From an uncultured Flavobacteriaceae bacterium (GTDB taxonomy: Bacteria > Bacteroidota > Bacteroidia > Flavobacteriales > Flavobacteriaceae), in the NCBI GenBank assembly GCA_905480425.1, contig CAJQQG010000060.1, positions 1 to 61,771 on the forward strand: DNA of 61,771 nucleotides, in the 5' to 3' direction. How positions within the stretch are numbered: the stretch's first letter is position 1; each line of letters begins with the position of its first letter. Under the pieces are notes generated by a model. It was given only the letters and a program-made list of their open reading frames with translations, searched no databases and was not told the DNA's origin. Of this stretch, positions 36,841-46,320 are shown piece after piece. The position numbers and the translations under genes are program-made.

Positions 36841-38351
36841 AATGGAGAATCATCTTTTAAATCATCAAATACATCATCTGGATTGGGAAGACTTGAAGTT
36901 GATATAGCATTTGGATTCATTTTTGATTGAAATTCAAAAGGAGAATCAAAACTGTCTAAATCTTCAAATTTACCTAAATGACCAATAAATTTTAATCGAA
37001 TATTATCAAGACCTCCATTACGGTGTTTAGCAACAATAAGTTCAGCTTGACCTTCAGAAGGTGATCGTTCATCATCATCCCATTCATCAATATTATAGTA
37101 TTCAGGACGGTAAATAAAGGAAACAATATCAGCATCTTGTTCAATAGCTCCAGATTCTCTTAAATCAGAAAGCATAGGGCGTTTAGTCCCTCCTCTTGTT
37201 TCTACTGCACGTGATAGCTGTGAAAGTGCAATCACAGGGATATTTAATTCTTTTGCTAATGCTTTTAAATTTCTTGAAATAGTTGAAATTTCTTGTTCTC
37301 TATTACCTGATTTAGTACTTGTTCCAGCGGTCATTAGCTGAAGATAATCGACTACAATTAATTTAATTCCATGTAGTGAAGATAATCTCCTTGCCTTTGC
37401 CCGTAAATCAAAAATAGAAAGTGAAGGGGTATCATCAATAAAAAGTGGAGCCTTTTCAAGATCGGTTACTTTAACGTTAAGTTGTTGCCATTCATGATCA
37501 GCTAATTTTCCAGTTCTTAATTTTTCAGAGGATAAGCCTGTTTCTGCTGAAATTAAACGAGTAATTAGCTGTACAGATGACATTTCAAGAGAAAAGAAAG
37601 CAACGGGTATTTGTTTAGTTACGGCTATGTTTCGGGCCATTGATAGTGTCAAAGCTGTTTTACCCATACCTGGTCGTGATGCAATAATAATTAAATCACT
37701 GGGCTGCCATCCAGAAGTAAGCTTATCTAACTTTTCAAAACCAGTACTCACACCACTTAATCCATCACGCTTAGAAATTTCCTCAATGCGCTTTTTAGCT
37801 TCTATTACAAGGCTTTGAGCTGATTCTGATGACTTTTTAATGTTCCCTTGTGTAATGTCATATAATTTAGATTCTGCTTCATCTAAGAGGTCAAAAACAT
37901 CAGTCGATTCTTTGTAAGAGCTTTCAATAATTTCATTTGAAATTTTTATCAAACTTCTTTGAATAAATTTCTGAAGAATAATTCTAGCGTGAAATTCAAT
38001 GTGTGCTGAAGAAGCAACTCGCTGCGAAAGTTGCACTAAATAAAATTCACCTCCAACAGTCTCTAATTTACCTTTTTTACGAAGTTCTGAAGAAACTGTA
38101 AGTAAGTCTACTGGTTGTGAATCTTGAAAAAGTTGAAAAATCGCTTCAAAAATTTTTTGATGAGCTGTCTTATAAAAAGCATCAGGTTGAAGAATATCAA
38201 TTACTTCATCTACTCCTTTTTTGTCAATTAACATAGCACCCAAGACAGCCTCTTCCAATTCTAAAGCTTGTGGAGGAATTCTACCCTGTTGAAGATTTAT
38301 TACAGCTGGATTTGGTGTTTTATTATATTCAAGAGCCTGCTTTTTTTCCAT
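36837..38351 (-). CDS. dnaB: Replicative DNA helicase
   Basis: A 504-residue hexameric 5'-3' helicase at the replication fork. The N-terminal domain (about 25-130; PQALELEEAVLGAMLID, helicase-primase contact) is joined to a RecA-like ATPase domain with Walker A in SRPGMGKTAL, Walker B in LIVVDYLQLM and the arginine-finger region RPMLSDLRESGAIEQDAD. There is no intein, and length fits the family. The C-terminal acidic tail (DDVFDDLKDDSPF) resembles SSB-type tails but is also found in other flavobacterial DnaB. It stands alone between convergent GNAT and accA. Confidence 0.97.
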   Translation of the reverse strand: MEKKQALEYNKTPNPAVINLQQGRIPPQALELEEAVLGAMLIDKKGVDEVIDILQPDAFYKTAHQKIFEAIFQLFQDSQPVDLLTVSSELRKKGKLETVGGEFYLVQLSQRVASSAHIEFHARIILQKFIQRSLIKISNEIIESSYKESTDVFDLLDEAESKLYDITQGNIKKSSESAQSLVIEAKKRIEEISKRDGLSGVSTGFEKLDKLTSGWQPSDLIIIASRPGMGKTALTLSMARNIAVTKQIPVAFFSLEMSSVQLITRLISAETGLSSEKLRTGKLADHEWQQLNVKVTDLEKAPLFIDDTPSLSIFDLRAKARRLSSLHGIKLIVVDYLQLMTAGTSTKSGNREQEISTISRNLKALAKELNIPVIALSQLSRAVETRGGTKRPMLSDLRESGAIEQDADIVSFIYRPEYYNIDEWDDDERSPSEGQAELIVAKHRNGGLDNIRLKFIGHLGKFEDLDSFDSPFEFQSKMNPNAISTSSLPNPDDVFDDLKDDSPF

Positions 38352-38452
38352 GACACTAAACTACATCCTTTTCTAATTTCATGATAAAACAAACTATAAA
38401 GAATTTAATGTTTATAAGTTTAAAAAAATGTTAATAAGCTGATGGAATTAAT

Positions 38453-39400
38453 CTAAAAATTTCCCATTTCAAGAAACTTATTCCTTCTTTTATTAATTCT
38501 TTCTTTTGAAGAATCTTTCTCTATTTTTTTAAATGCTGTCAATAACTCCTTACGGACCGTTTTGAATGTCATTTCACGGTCAAAATGTGCACCACCTAAG
38601 GGCTCTTTTATTATTTTATCAATTAATTTATTTTTAAGCATATCTTTAGAAGTAAGTTTTAAGGCTTCCGCAGCTTGTTCTTTATGTTCCCAACTTCGCC
38701 ATAAAATAGAGGAACAAGACTCAGGAGAAATAACAGAATACCAAGTGTTTTCAAGCATAAATACTTTGTCACCTACACCAATACCTAAAGCACCTCCAGA
38801 GGCTCCTTCACCAATAATAACAACAATTATAGGAACATTAAGCGACATCATTTCAAAAATATTACGAGCAATAGCTTCCCCTTGGCCTCGTTCTTCTGCT
38901 TCTAAACCCGGAAAAGCTCCAGGTGTATCAATAAAAGTGATAATTGGAATACCAAATTTATCTGCAGACTTCATCAAACGTAATGCCTTACGATAGCCTT
39001 CAGGATTTGCCATTCCAAAGTTTCTATACTGTCGTGTTTTAGTATTGTATCCCTTTTGAGTTCCTATAAACATAAAAGATTGATCATCAATCTTCCCTAA
39101 ACCTCCAACCATTGCCTTGTCATCTAAAACATTTCTATCTCCATGAAGCTCTAAAAATGAATCTCCACAAAGTGCTCTTATATAATCTAAAGTAAAAGGT
39201 CTTGAAGGATGACGTGAAAGTTGAACCCTTTGCCATGCTGAAAGATTAGTGTAAATTTCTTCTTTAGTATTTTTTAATTTCTTTTCAATCTGATTACACG
39301 TTTCAGCAACATCAATATTACTCTCTTTTCCAATTAATTTACATTTATTAAGTTGATCATGTAACTCTTTAATTGGTAATTCAAAATCTAAATATTCCAT
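38453..39400 (-). CDS. accA: Acetyl-CoA carboxylase carboxyltransferase subunit alpha
   Basis: With AccD transfers CO2 from carboxybiotin to acetyl-CoA, making malonyl-CoA for fatty acids. The 315-residue protein has the helical N-terminal extension (about 1-60) and a crotonase-like core with [13 protein letters not shown]-like [30 protein letters not shown] and [15 protein letters not shown], which line the acyl-CoA pocket and the oxyanion hole. accD is not in the window. A TACATTTG promoter box precedes it at 39417-39424, so it is probably transcribed alone. Confidence 0.97.
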   Translation of the reverse strand: MEYLDFELPIKELHDQLNKCKLIGKESNIDVAETCNQIEKKLKNTKEEIYTNLSAWQRVQLSRHPSRPFTLDYIRALCGDSFLELHGDRNVLDDKAMVGGLGKIDDQSFMFIGTQKGYNTKTRQYRNFGMANPEGYRKALRLMKSADKFGIPIITFIDTPGAFPGLEAEERGQGEAIARNIFEMMSLNVPIIVVIIGEGASGGALGIGVGDKVFMLENTWYSVISPESCSSILWRSWEHKEQAAEALKLTSKDMLKNKLIDKIIKEPLGGAHFDREMTFKTVRKELLTAFKKIEKDSSKERINKRRNKFLEMGNF

Positions 39401-39416
39401 AAAAAATTGTCTTTGA

Positions 39417-39424
39417 CAAATGTA
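39417..39424 (-). promoter_or_regulatory. -7 promoter box for accA
   Basis: TACATTTG on the minus strand fits TAnnTTTG. It lies 17 bases before the accA ATG. The -33 TTG is not evident. Confidence 0.5.
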
Positions 39425-39452
39425 AAAATTCTTTATAATTCAGGTTTGTTTT

Positions 39453-40334
39453 TTAAGATTCTTTCTTGTGTTTATATAAACCGTTCATCAAAATTGATCC
39501 TAAAACTATAAAAAAACCAAGGTAAAACATAGGACTCATGTATTCTTCCTCATTCCATATAGTAAGAGATAATAATATCCCATAAATAGGCTCTAAATTA
39601 ATAATCATCATAATGGTAAAAGAAGACAAATGTTTCATGACTTTGATTGAAATATTGAACGCATAAGAAGTACAGATAAAAGCTAAAATAAAAATCCATG
39701 CAAAATCCCAATCTTCTAATTTAAAATCATTTAGACTATAATTACCAAAAAAAAGTACATAGAATATTACTACTAATGCACCTATCAGTAATTCGTAAAA
39801 CGAAAGTGTTATTGGATGAGCTTTTTTTACCATTTGATTATTTAAAATTGTAAAAAGGGCTGAAAGAAATGCAGAGAATAAAGCAATTAAGATACCTTGA
39901 ATTTCTTCAAATTCAGCATTAAATATTAGCCCTACTCCAAGGGCTGTAAATCCACCAAAAAAAATCTCATAAATTAAAACTTTTCTTTTAACTAAAAGCG
40001 GTTCCAACATTGCTGTTATGAATGCTCCCGTGGCCATCATACTTAACGTTAAAGAAACCCCTGCAATTTTAATTGCATAAAAAAAAGTAGCCCAATGAAT
40101 TGCAATAATGACACCACCAATAAATACAGAGCTCCACATAGAAGTTTCAAGGATAAAGTATTTAGGATTATATAAAATAAAAAAAATGGCTAAACCTAAA
40201 GCAGCTAAACCCATACGATAGATTACTAAGGGAATTGCATCAAGAGAAATCAAAGCTCCTAACACAGAGGAAAATCCAAAAATAACTACCACAAAGTGAT
40301 AAAGCAGAAGGCTTTTTGATCTATCGTTTTGCAT
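39453..40334 (-). CDS. EamA/DMT-family transporter
   Basis: A 293-residue inner-membrane protein with about ten hydrophobic segments in two EamA repeats (about 10-140 and 155-285). Typical features are the short loops and the GAFITAMLEPLL and NLEPIYGILLSL segments, one in each repeat. Family members export amino acids, nucleotide sugars or other metabolites; the cargo is unknown. The start codon overlaps the 3' end of the LptF/G permease gene by 14 bases, so it belongs to the tgt-lptFG transcript. Confidence 0.88.
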   Translation of the reverse strand: MQNDRSKSLLLYHFVVVIFGFSSVLGALISLDAIPLVIYRMGLAALGLAIFFILYNPKYFILETSMWSSVFIGGVIIAIHWATFFYAIKIAGVSLTLSMMATGAFITAMLEPLLVKRKVLIYEIFFGGFTALGVGLIFNAEFEEIQGILIALFSAFLSALFTILNNQMVKKAHPITLSFYELLIGALVVIFYVLFFGNYSLNDFKLEDWDFAWIFILAFICTSYAFNISIKVMKHLSSFTIMMIINLEPIYGILLSLTIWNEEEYMSPMFYLGFFIVLGSILMNGLYKHKKES

Positions 40335-41394
40335 GTCGTAAAAGAAAGAATGCTAATAAGCCAAATAAAAATAAAGGCAACCAAGCAGCAATAAATGGCG
40401 GAAAAGTAGATTTACTTACTAAAACACCGAAAATTTTATCAAAGAAAATAAATAGGAAACCTAAACTAATCCCAAAAGCTAAGTTTACGCCCATTCCTCC
40501 TCTTCTTTTAAATGAAGAAACAGCAACAGCTATAATCGTTAATATAAAAGCTGAAATAGGAATGCTCCATCGCTTATGGCGAACTAATAAATGACTGTTT
40601 ATTAGTTTAGAACCCCGTTCTCGTTCCTCATCAATAAATTGATTTAGTTCAGAAAAATTAAGCGTTTCAGCCATATAATTTACAGGAGCTAAATCATCAA
40701 TTTCAAAGTCAAATACAGTGTCTTTTCTTGCATTAGCCTCATAGCGTTCACTATCACCAAAAAAAAATCGTTTGTTGTAATTCGATAAACGGAAAATACT
40801 GTCTTTTTCAATCCAGCGAATTCTATTTGCTTTAATTTTAAATTCTAGTTTATTCCCTTCAAAGTGTTCCAATGTAAAATTTGTTGCCCTCTTTCTTATT
40901 GGATCATAACTGCTGATATAAATAAACTCATTTTCATTAATTTGTTGAAAAACCTTTGATGTATTCCTCGCTTTTTTAGTCATAAGGTATTTATATCTAA
41001 AATCATTAAATCCAAGATTTGATTTTGGAACAATAAACATACCTGCAAAAAAAGCAAATACTGCAATAAACGTTGCAGCTAGTAAAAATGGTTTTAAAAA
41101 TCTGAAAAATGAAATTCCTGAACTTAAAATTGCAATTACCTCAGTATTATTTGCCAGTTTTGAAGTAAACCAGATTACGGATAGAAAAAGAAAAATTGGA
41201 AATAAAAGATTCGCAAAATACCATGTGAAATCAACATAGTATTCTAATATGATCATAAATGGAATTTCTTTCTCTTTGAATTTATCAATCTTTTCAGCAA
41301 CATCTACCATTATTCCTATAGGAATAAAAAGTAATATCATCACTGAAAAAGTGCCTATATAGCGCTTAATAATGTATAAATCAATAAGTTTCAT
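40321..41394 (-). CDS. LptF/LptG-family LPS export permease
   Basis: A 357-residue permease of the LptB2FG ABC transporter that extracts LPS from the inner membrane. Hydrophobic helices are near 12-35, 55-75 and 97-118, then a periplasmic beta-jellyroll (about 130-265) and three C-terminal helices (about 270-352). The conserved start LIDLYIIKRYIGTF matches the LptG branch (YjgQ) more than LptF, but the two are hard to tell apart from one sequence. It starts 1 base after the tgt stop codon, so both are on one transcript. Confidence 0.92.
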   Translation of the reverse strand: MKLIDLYIIKRYIGTFSVMILLFIPIGIMVDVAEKIDKFKEKEIPFMIILEYYVDFTWYFANLLFPIFLFLSVIWFTSKLANNTEVIAILSSGISFFRFLKPFLLAATFIAVFAFFAGMFIVPKSNLGFNDFRYKYLMTKKARNTSKVFQQINENEFIYISSYDPIRKRATNFTLEHFEGNKLEFKIKANRIRWIEKDSIFRLSNYNKRFFFGDSERYEANARKDTVFDFEIDDLAPVNYMAETLNFSELNQFIDEERERGSKLINSHLLVRHKRWSIPISAFILTIIAVAVSSFKRRGGMGVNLAFGISLGFLFIFFDKIFGVLVSKSTFPPFIAAWLPLFLFGLLAFFLLRHAKR

Positions 41395-41395
41395 T

Positions 41396-42526
41396 CTACA
41401 ACCGTGGTTCCATTTGTCGTACCATTTTACTTTTCCAGGTACTAAAAGTTCCTGCTAAGATATGTTTTCTGGCCTCACGAACCAACCAGAGATAAAAGCT
41501 CAAATTATGAAGGGTTGCAATTTGCTTCCCAAGCATTTCATTGACAGTAAACAAATGACGTAAATAAGCTTTACTATAGTCTAAGTCAGCAAAACAATAA
41601 CTTGAAGTATCAATAGGTGAAAAATCATTTTCCCATTTTTTATTTTTAATATTAATTGTCCCTTCAGCTGTGAAAAGCATACCATTTCTGGCATTTCTTG
41701 ATGGTAAAACACAATCAAACATGTCAATACCCAATGCAATATTCTCAAGTAAATTAATTGGAGTTCCTACGCCCATTAAATATCGTGGTTTATCTTTAGG
41801 AAGTACTTGACATACGATATCGGTCATGGCATACATTTCCTCTGCTGGTTCACCAACGGAAAGACCACCAATTGCATTAGCAGGTAAATCTTGTTCAGCA
41901 ATAAATTCAGCTGATATTTTGCGTAAATCCTTATACGTACTTCCCTGAATAATTGGAAGCAAAGTTTGCTCATAATTATATGTCATGGGCAATTTTTTAT
42001 TAGTTTCTATACAACGAATTAACCATCGATGGGTTCGTTCCATAGAGTTTTTCGCATAATTATAATCACATGGGTATGGTGTGCATTCATCAAAAGCCAT
42101 TATAATATCTGCACCAATAGAACGCTGAATTTCTATGGCTCGTTCTGGAGTAAAAAAATGATATGAACCATCTATATGTGACTTAAATTTTACGCCTTCT
42201 TCTTTTATTTTTCTATTGGCTGATAATGAGTATACTTGGTATCCACCAGAATCAGTTAAAATGGGTTTTTCCCATCCCATAAATTTATGAAGACCACCTG
42301 CTTGCTCTAAAATTCCTGTTCCAGGACGTAAAAATAAATGATAGGTGTTTCCTAAAATTATGTCTGGTTTAATATCGTTTTTTAATTCTCTTTGGTGAAC
42401 TCCTTTTACGGTTGCTGATGTACCAACCGGCATAAAAATTGGTGTTTCAATTGTACCGTGGTCAGTATTGAGAGATCCTGCACGTGCTTGTGAGTTAGGA
42501 TCGTTTGCGAAAAGTGTAAAATCCAT
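41396..42526 (-). CDS. tgt: Queuine/preQ1 tRNA-guanine transglycosylase, with incomplete zinc site
   Basis: Exchanges guanine 34 for preQ1 in tRNAs with GUN anticodons, in the queuosine pathway. The 376-residue TIM-barrel protein keeps the general acid/base Asp92 (DSGGYQVYS), the nucleophile Asp271 in MFDCVLPSRNARNG and the GGLSVGEP loop. The usual zinc set is Cys-x-Cys-x2-Cys plus His. Here the three cysteine positions are Ser309, Cys311 and Asp314, with His340 intact, so zinc binding as in Zymomonas TGT is doubtful. Bacteroidota TGTs are generally diverged at this site. It is followed after 1 base by an LPS-export permease gene. Confidence 0.95.
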   Translation of the reverse strand: MDFTLFANDPNSQARAGSLNTDHGTIETPIFMPVGTSATVKGVHQRELKNDIKPDIILGNTYHLFLRPGTGILEQAGGLHKFMGWEKPILTDSGGYQVYSLSANRKIKEEGVKFKSHIDGSYHFFTPERAIEIQRSIGADIIMAFDECTPYPCDYNYAKNSMERTHRWLIRCIETNKKLPMTYNYEQTLLPIIQGSTYKDLRKISAEFIAEQDLPANAIGGLSVGEPAEEMYAMTDIVCQVLPKDKPRYLMGVGTPINLLENIALGIDMFDCVLPSRNARNGMLFTAEGTINIKNKKWENDFSPIDTSSYCFADLDYSKAYLRHLFTVNEMLGKQIATLHNLSFYLWLVREARKHILAGTFSTWKSKMVRQMEPRL

Positions 42527-42532
42527 TGATTA

Positions 42533-42540
42533 CAAAGATA
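42533..42540 (-). promoter_or_regulatory. -7 promoter box for tgt
   Basis: TATCTTTG on the minus strand fits TAnnTTTG. It lies 7 bases before the tgt ATG, so the transcript would be nearly leaderless. No TTG at -33. Confidence 0.5.
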
Positions 42541-42666
42541 GTATTCTACTAGACAATTAATGAATCTTAAACATTGTTAATTACTTTGAAAAAACTTTCC
42601 GAAAATATCTGTTATGCTTTTTTTATAGTGTTGTTAAAGGATTACTTTTACATTAAATAAAATTTT

Positions 42667-43512
42667 ATGTCAGATATTAAAATACTTCACAACATAAGTA
42701 CTCAAGTTCGACGTGACATTCTTCGAATGGTTCATAAAGTCAACTCGGGTCATCCGGGAGGTTCTTTAGGATGCGTAGAATTTTTTGTTTCGCTCTATTT
42801 CAGTGTAATGAAAACAAAAATTCCATTTTCTATGAATGGAAAGAATGAGGATGTTTTTTTTCTTTCAAATGGTCATATTTCTCCAGTATTTTATAGTGTT
42901 TTAGCACGTAAAGGGTATTTTCCTTTAGAAGAACTAAATACCTTCAGGTTAATAAATTCTCGATTACAAGGACATCCAACTACTCATGAGGGCCTTCCTG
43001 GAATAAGAGTTGCTTCTGGATCACTTGGTCAGGGACTTTCTGTTGCAATTGGTTCAGCTTTGACAAAAAAATTAAATAATGATCCTAAAACTGTCTTTGT
43101 GCTCTTAGGAGATGGAGAACTTCAAGAAGGTCAAAATTGGGAAGCCTTAATGTATGCAGCAGGTAAAGGAGTTGATAATATTATTGCAACAATAGATTTA
43201 AATGGAAAACAAATTGATGGAAGCACGAATGAAGTGTTACCAATGGGTGATATTGATCAAAAACTCAAAGCCTTTGGATGGGAAGTTTTAGCTGTAAAAG
43301 AAGGAAATAATATTGAAAAAATAATTGAAGCATTAAAATTAGCCAAAGATAAATTAGGACAAAAAAAGCCTATCGCTATACTTTTACATACAGAAATGGG
43401 TAATGGTGTTGATTTTATGATGCATACCCACGCTTGGCATGGTAAAGCACCTAATGATGAACAATTAAAAGATGCATTAGCACAAAACAAAGAAACTTTA
43501 GGGGATTACTAA
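42667..43512 (+). CDS. Transketolase, N-terminal (TPP-binding) subunit
   Basis: A 281-residue subunit carrying the thiamine-diphosphate pyrophosphate-binding half of transketolase. Signatures are SGHPGGSLG, GSLGQGLSVAIG and the GDGELQEGQNWEA motif that holds Mg2+ and diphosphate. With the next gene it forms a split enzyme moving two-carbon units between sugar phosphates in the pentose phosphate pathway. The split form is common in Bacteroidota and archaea. The two genes are 14 bases apart. Confidence 0.95.
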   Translation: MSDIKILHNISTQVRRDILRMVHKVNSGHPGGSLGCVEFFVSLYFSVMKTKIPFSMNGKNEDVFFLSNGHISPVFYSVLARKGYFPLEELNTFRLINSRLQGHPTTHEGLPGIRVASGSLGQGLSVAIGSALTKKLNNDPKTVFVLLGDGELQEGQNWEALMYAAGKGVDNIIATIDLNGKQIDGSTNEVLPMGDIDQKLKAFGWEVLAVKEGNNIEKIIEALKLAKDKLGQKKPIAILLHTEMGNGVDFMMHTHAWHGKAPNDEQLKDALAQNKETLGDY

Positions 43513-43526
43513 CACATACGAATACT

Positions 43527-44480
43527 ATGAAACAATATACCAATCAAGGAAGTAATGATACCCGTTCAGGCTTTGGAGACGGATTAACTGAATTAGGAAG
43601 AACTAACCCAAATGTTGTAGCCCTATGTGCTGACTTAATTGGCTCTTTAAAAATGCAAAACTTTATAGACGAAAATCCAGAACGCTTTTTTCAAATTGGA
43701 ATAGCAGAAGCTAATATGATAGGAATTGCGGCAGGGCTTACCATCGGTGGGAAAATACCGTTTACTGGTACTTTTGCTAATTTTTCTACTGGACGTGTGT
43801 ATGATCAAATTCGACAATCTATAGCGTATTCAGGGAAAAATGTCAAAATATGTGCTTCACATGCGGGAGTAACTCTTGGAGAGGACGGCGCAACCCACCA
43901 AATACTAGAGGACATCGGAATGATGAAAATGCTGCCTGGTATGACTGTTATAAATCCTTGTGATTATAACCAAACAAAAGCAGCTACTTTAGCTATTGCT
44001 GATTTTAATGGTCCTGTTTATTTACGTTTTGGTCGTCCAAAAGTTCCTAATTTCACAACACCTGAAATTGGATTCGAAGTTGGAAAAGGAATTTTATTAA
44101 ATCCAGGCACTGATGTTACTATTATTGCTACTGGACATTTAGTTTGGGAAGCTTTAAAAGCTAGTGAAGAATTAGAAAGAAAAGCTATATACGCTGAGGT
44201 AATAAACATTCATACCATAAAACCATTGGACGAGGATATTATTCTTAAATCTGTTCAAAAAACAGGGTGTTTAGTATGTGCAGAAGAACATAACTACCTT
44301 GGTGGTATGGGTGAAAGTATCGCAGGTCTTTTATCTTTAAAAAGCCCTTGCCCAATTGAGTTTGTAGCTACTCAAGACACTTTTGGTGAATCTGGAACCC
44401 CAGCACAACTAATGAGCAAGTACGGTTTAGATAAAAAAGCAATTATGGCTAAGGTTGCTAGTGTACTAAAACGAAAATAA
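43527..44480 (+). CDS. Transketolase, C-terminal subunit
   Basis: A 317-residue subunit with the pyrimidine-binding domain and the C-terminal domain of transketolase. The catalytic Glu is in FFQIGIAEANMIGIAAG; FANFSTGRVYDQIRQS and SHAGVTLGEDGATHQ supply further active-site residues. The C-terminal half (about 190-317) is the transketolase C domain. It works as a heteromer with the product of the preceding gene. Related 1-deoxyxylulose-5-phosphate synthases are single-chain and larger, so that reading is unlikely. Confidence 0.95.
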   Translation: MKQYTNQGSNDTRSGFGDGLTELGRTNPNVVALCADLIGSLKMQNFIDENPERFFQIGIAEANMIGIAAGLTIGGKIPFTGTFANFSTGRVYDQIRQSIAYSGKNVKICASHAGVTLGEDGATHQILEDIGMMKMLPGMTVINPCDYNQTKAATLAIADFNGPVYLRFGRPKVPNFTTPEIGFEVGKGILLNPGTDVTIIATGHLVWEALKASEELERKAIYAEVINIHTIKPLDEDIILKSVQKTGCLVCAEEHNYLGGMGESIAGLLSLKSPCPIEFVATQDTFGESGTPAQLMSKYGLDKKAIMAKVASVLKRK

Positions 44481-44556
44481 TTCCAGAATAAAGAATGTGA
44501 GATTTTATGTGTTTTGATTAAATATTAAAACTAAAGAATAATAAGAATCTTATCTG

Positions 44557-45339
44557 TTAGTCTGTATCCAAATAATCGTTTAATCCGTCCCCATCGGTGT
44601 CATCAGCTATACCATCTCCGTCAACATCAAACTCTTGGAAAGTTGGGATTCCATCGCCATCATGGTCAGATTCATTAAAAGTATAGAGCTTAATTTTGAA
44701 GATTAATGGAGAATAGGCAGGAATTGAACCTGCTGGACTACTAAAATATCCAAGTCCTGAAGGAATAAACATGGCTCCTTGTCCAAATGATTCGAAATCT
44801 ACAGTATTATCGTTATTAACTTGATAAGTACCACTTTTAAAAGCAGGCATGGCTTCTCTAAAACCACGAACAACTTGGGTTAAGTCAAACCAAACTGGGT
44901 TTGTAGACTGATCAAAAACATTCCCATTTAATAACGAACCTTCATATGATAAATAGGTGGAATCAACTGAGGAAGGACTTTGGCCTATCCCCTCTCTAGC
45001 TACTAAGTAATATAAATCATGGATTACAAAAGAACCATTTGATATTTTCACGCGAATACTATTTTTCTTAACCTGACCAATTAAGGGGATTTTAGAACTA
45101 TTTTCACCTGCAATGGTATCAATTTTGAGAAAATTATAACCCCCAGTGATGGATTCATTAAAAGATAAATCCTCAAAATCTTCATAATTATAAAAATGAG
45201 TAGACAAATAATCTTCTAAGATTTGATCATCTGTAGCAGCCTGTTCCGCAATATCACGTGGTAATTCAACCTGATCTTCTTTTTTACAAGAAATAATTAC
45301 AATTGAAAATAGTAAAATAAATGTTATTTTTTTTATCAA
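44557..45339 (-). CDS. FKBP-type lipoprotein with thrombospondin type-3-like Asp repeats
   Basis: A 260-residue lipoprotein. The signal sequence ends in the lipobox IISC (Cys18), followed by Lys-Lys. The middle (about 95-215) fits an FKBP-type peptidyl-prolyl isomerase (GSLLNGNVFDQS, VVRGFREAMPAFKSG, MFIPSGLGYFS), with some usual aromatic active-site residues not obvious. The C-terminal 36 residues are calcium-binding Asp repeats (DHDGDGIPTFQEFDVDGDG and more). GldI is a related FKBP lipoprotein needed for gliding, but this may be a paralogue. The start is TTG; no ATG or GTG is nearby. Confidence 0.85.
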   Translation of the reverse strand: MIKKITFILLFSIVIISCKKEDQVELPRDIAEQAATDDQILEDYLSTHFYNYEDFEDLSFNESITGGYNFLKIDTIAGENSSKIPLIGQVKKNSIRVKISNGSFVIHDLYYLVAREGIGQSPSSVDSTYLSYEGSLLNGNVFDQSTNPVWFDLTQVVRGFREAMPAFKSGTYQVNNDNTVDFESFGQGAMFIPSGLGYFSSPAGSIPAYSPLIFKIKLYTFNESDHDGDGIPTFQEFDVDGDGIADDTDGDGLNDYLDTD

Positions 45340-45358
45340 GATTAGTTTATTTTAGGGA

Positions 45359-45387
45359 TTGCAAGATACAATTTTACTTTATTTTTG
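45359..45387 (+). promoter_or_regulatory. Promoter of the S4-domain gene (TTG-N18-TAnnTTTG)
   Basis: TTG (45359-45361), 18 bases, TATTTTTG (45380-45387). It overlaps an in-frame TTG at 45385, showing that translation starts at ATG 45415. Confidence 0.6.
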
Positions 45388-45414
45388 TTTAAATCTCTTA
45401 ACGAAGTTTTAAGT

Positions 45415-45792
45415 ATGAGAATTGATCAGTATTTATGGTGTGTTCGCTTATATAAATCTAGAAATATATCTAATTCGGTATGCAAAAAAGGGATGATCAA
45501 ATTAAATGGACAAAAAGTAAAGCCTTCGAGAGAGATATTACCTTTAGATTACATTGAAATTAGAAAAGAACAAATATGGCGGAAATTCAAAATTTTAGAT
45601 ATTCCGAAAACTAGAATCGGAGCAAAATTAGTGCCCCTTTATATTTTTGAAAAAACAGATCCATCTGTTTTTGAGATTAAAGAATTACAACAATTATCTG
45701 GTATTAAACCCAGAGATGAAGGAACTGGAAGACCAACTAAAAAAGACAGGAGAGAGATTGATGATTTATTTATAGAGCAATCAGAAAAATAA
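45415..45792 (+). CDS. S4-domain RNA-binding protein (HslR-like)
   Basis: A 125-residue protein with an S4 domain (about 1-65; MRIDQYLWCVRLYKSRN then KKGMIKLNGQKVKPS) and a basic C-terminal tail. HslR/Hsp15 relatives bind stalled 50S-nascent-chain complexes. Flavobacterial members share this size and the lysine/arginine-rich ending KPRDEGTGRPTKKDRRE. An upstream TTG at 45385 keeps the frame open but lies inside the promoter. The next gene is 24 bases downstream. Confidence 0.88.
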   Translation: MRIDQYLWCVRLYKSRNISNSVCKKGMIKLNGQKVKPSREILPLDYIEIRKEQIWRKFKILDIPKTRIGAKLVPLYIFEKTDPSVFEIKELQQLSGIKPRDEGTGRPTKKDRREIDDLFIEQSEK

Positions 45793-45816
45793 GATTTATA
45801 AGTAACAAAATATAAT

Positions 45817-46320
45817 ATGGCTTTAAAAAAAAATAAAATAAAATCAGCAACAGATATTCATTCTAGTATTATTCGTATTGCTTACCAAATATATGAAACT
45901 AACATTAATGAAACTACATTAGTGCTTGTTGGTATTGAAAAAAAAGGAGCCTATTTATCAAAACTAATTGGATTAGAACTCTGTAAAATAAGCACTATAA
46001 AATTAATTTATGTAAGTTTAGAATTAAACAAAAAAAAACCACTAAACACTATCGAAAGTTCATTGCCAATATCTCAAATGGAAAATCATTCCATTGTAGT
46101 TGTTGATGATGTCCTAAACACTGGGAGTACATTAATTTATGCGGTAAATTATTTTTTACAAATTTCTGTAAAACAAATTAAAACCGTGGTATTGGTAAAT
46201 AGAAACCATAAAAAATATCCTATTAAAGCTGATTTTAAAGGTCTTTCCTTGTCCACTTCATTAAACGATCATGTTACAGTTGTTTTTGAGGGCGATGAAA
46301 GCGGAATATACTTAAGCTAA
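45817..46320 (+). CDS. Phosphoribosyltransferase-family protein (PyrR-like)
   Basis: A 167-residue type I PRTase. The PRPP loop VVVDDVLNTGSTL is complete and matches PyrR/uracil or hypoxanthine PRTases. It is shorter and more diverged than true PyrR, and the start (KSATDIHSSIIRIAYQIYE) is similar to other small flavobacterial PRTases placed next to aroK. The nucleobase used is unknown. Its 3' end overlaps the convergent aroK gene by 9 bases. Confidence 0.85.
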   Translation: MALKKNKIKSATDIHSSIIRIAYQIYETNINETTLVLVGIEKKGAYLSKLIGLELCKISTIKLIYVSLELNKKKPLNTIESSLPISQMENHSIVVVDDVLNTGSTLIYAVNYFLQISVKQIKTVVLVNRNHKKYPIKADFKGLSLSTSLNDHVTVVFEGDESGIYLS

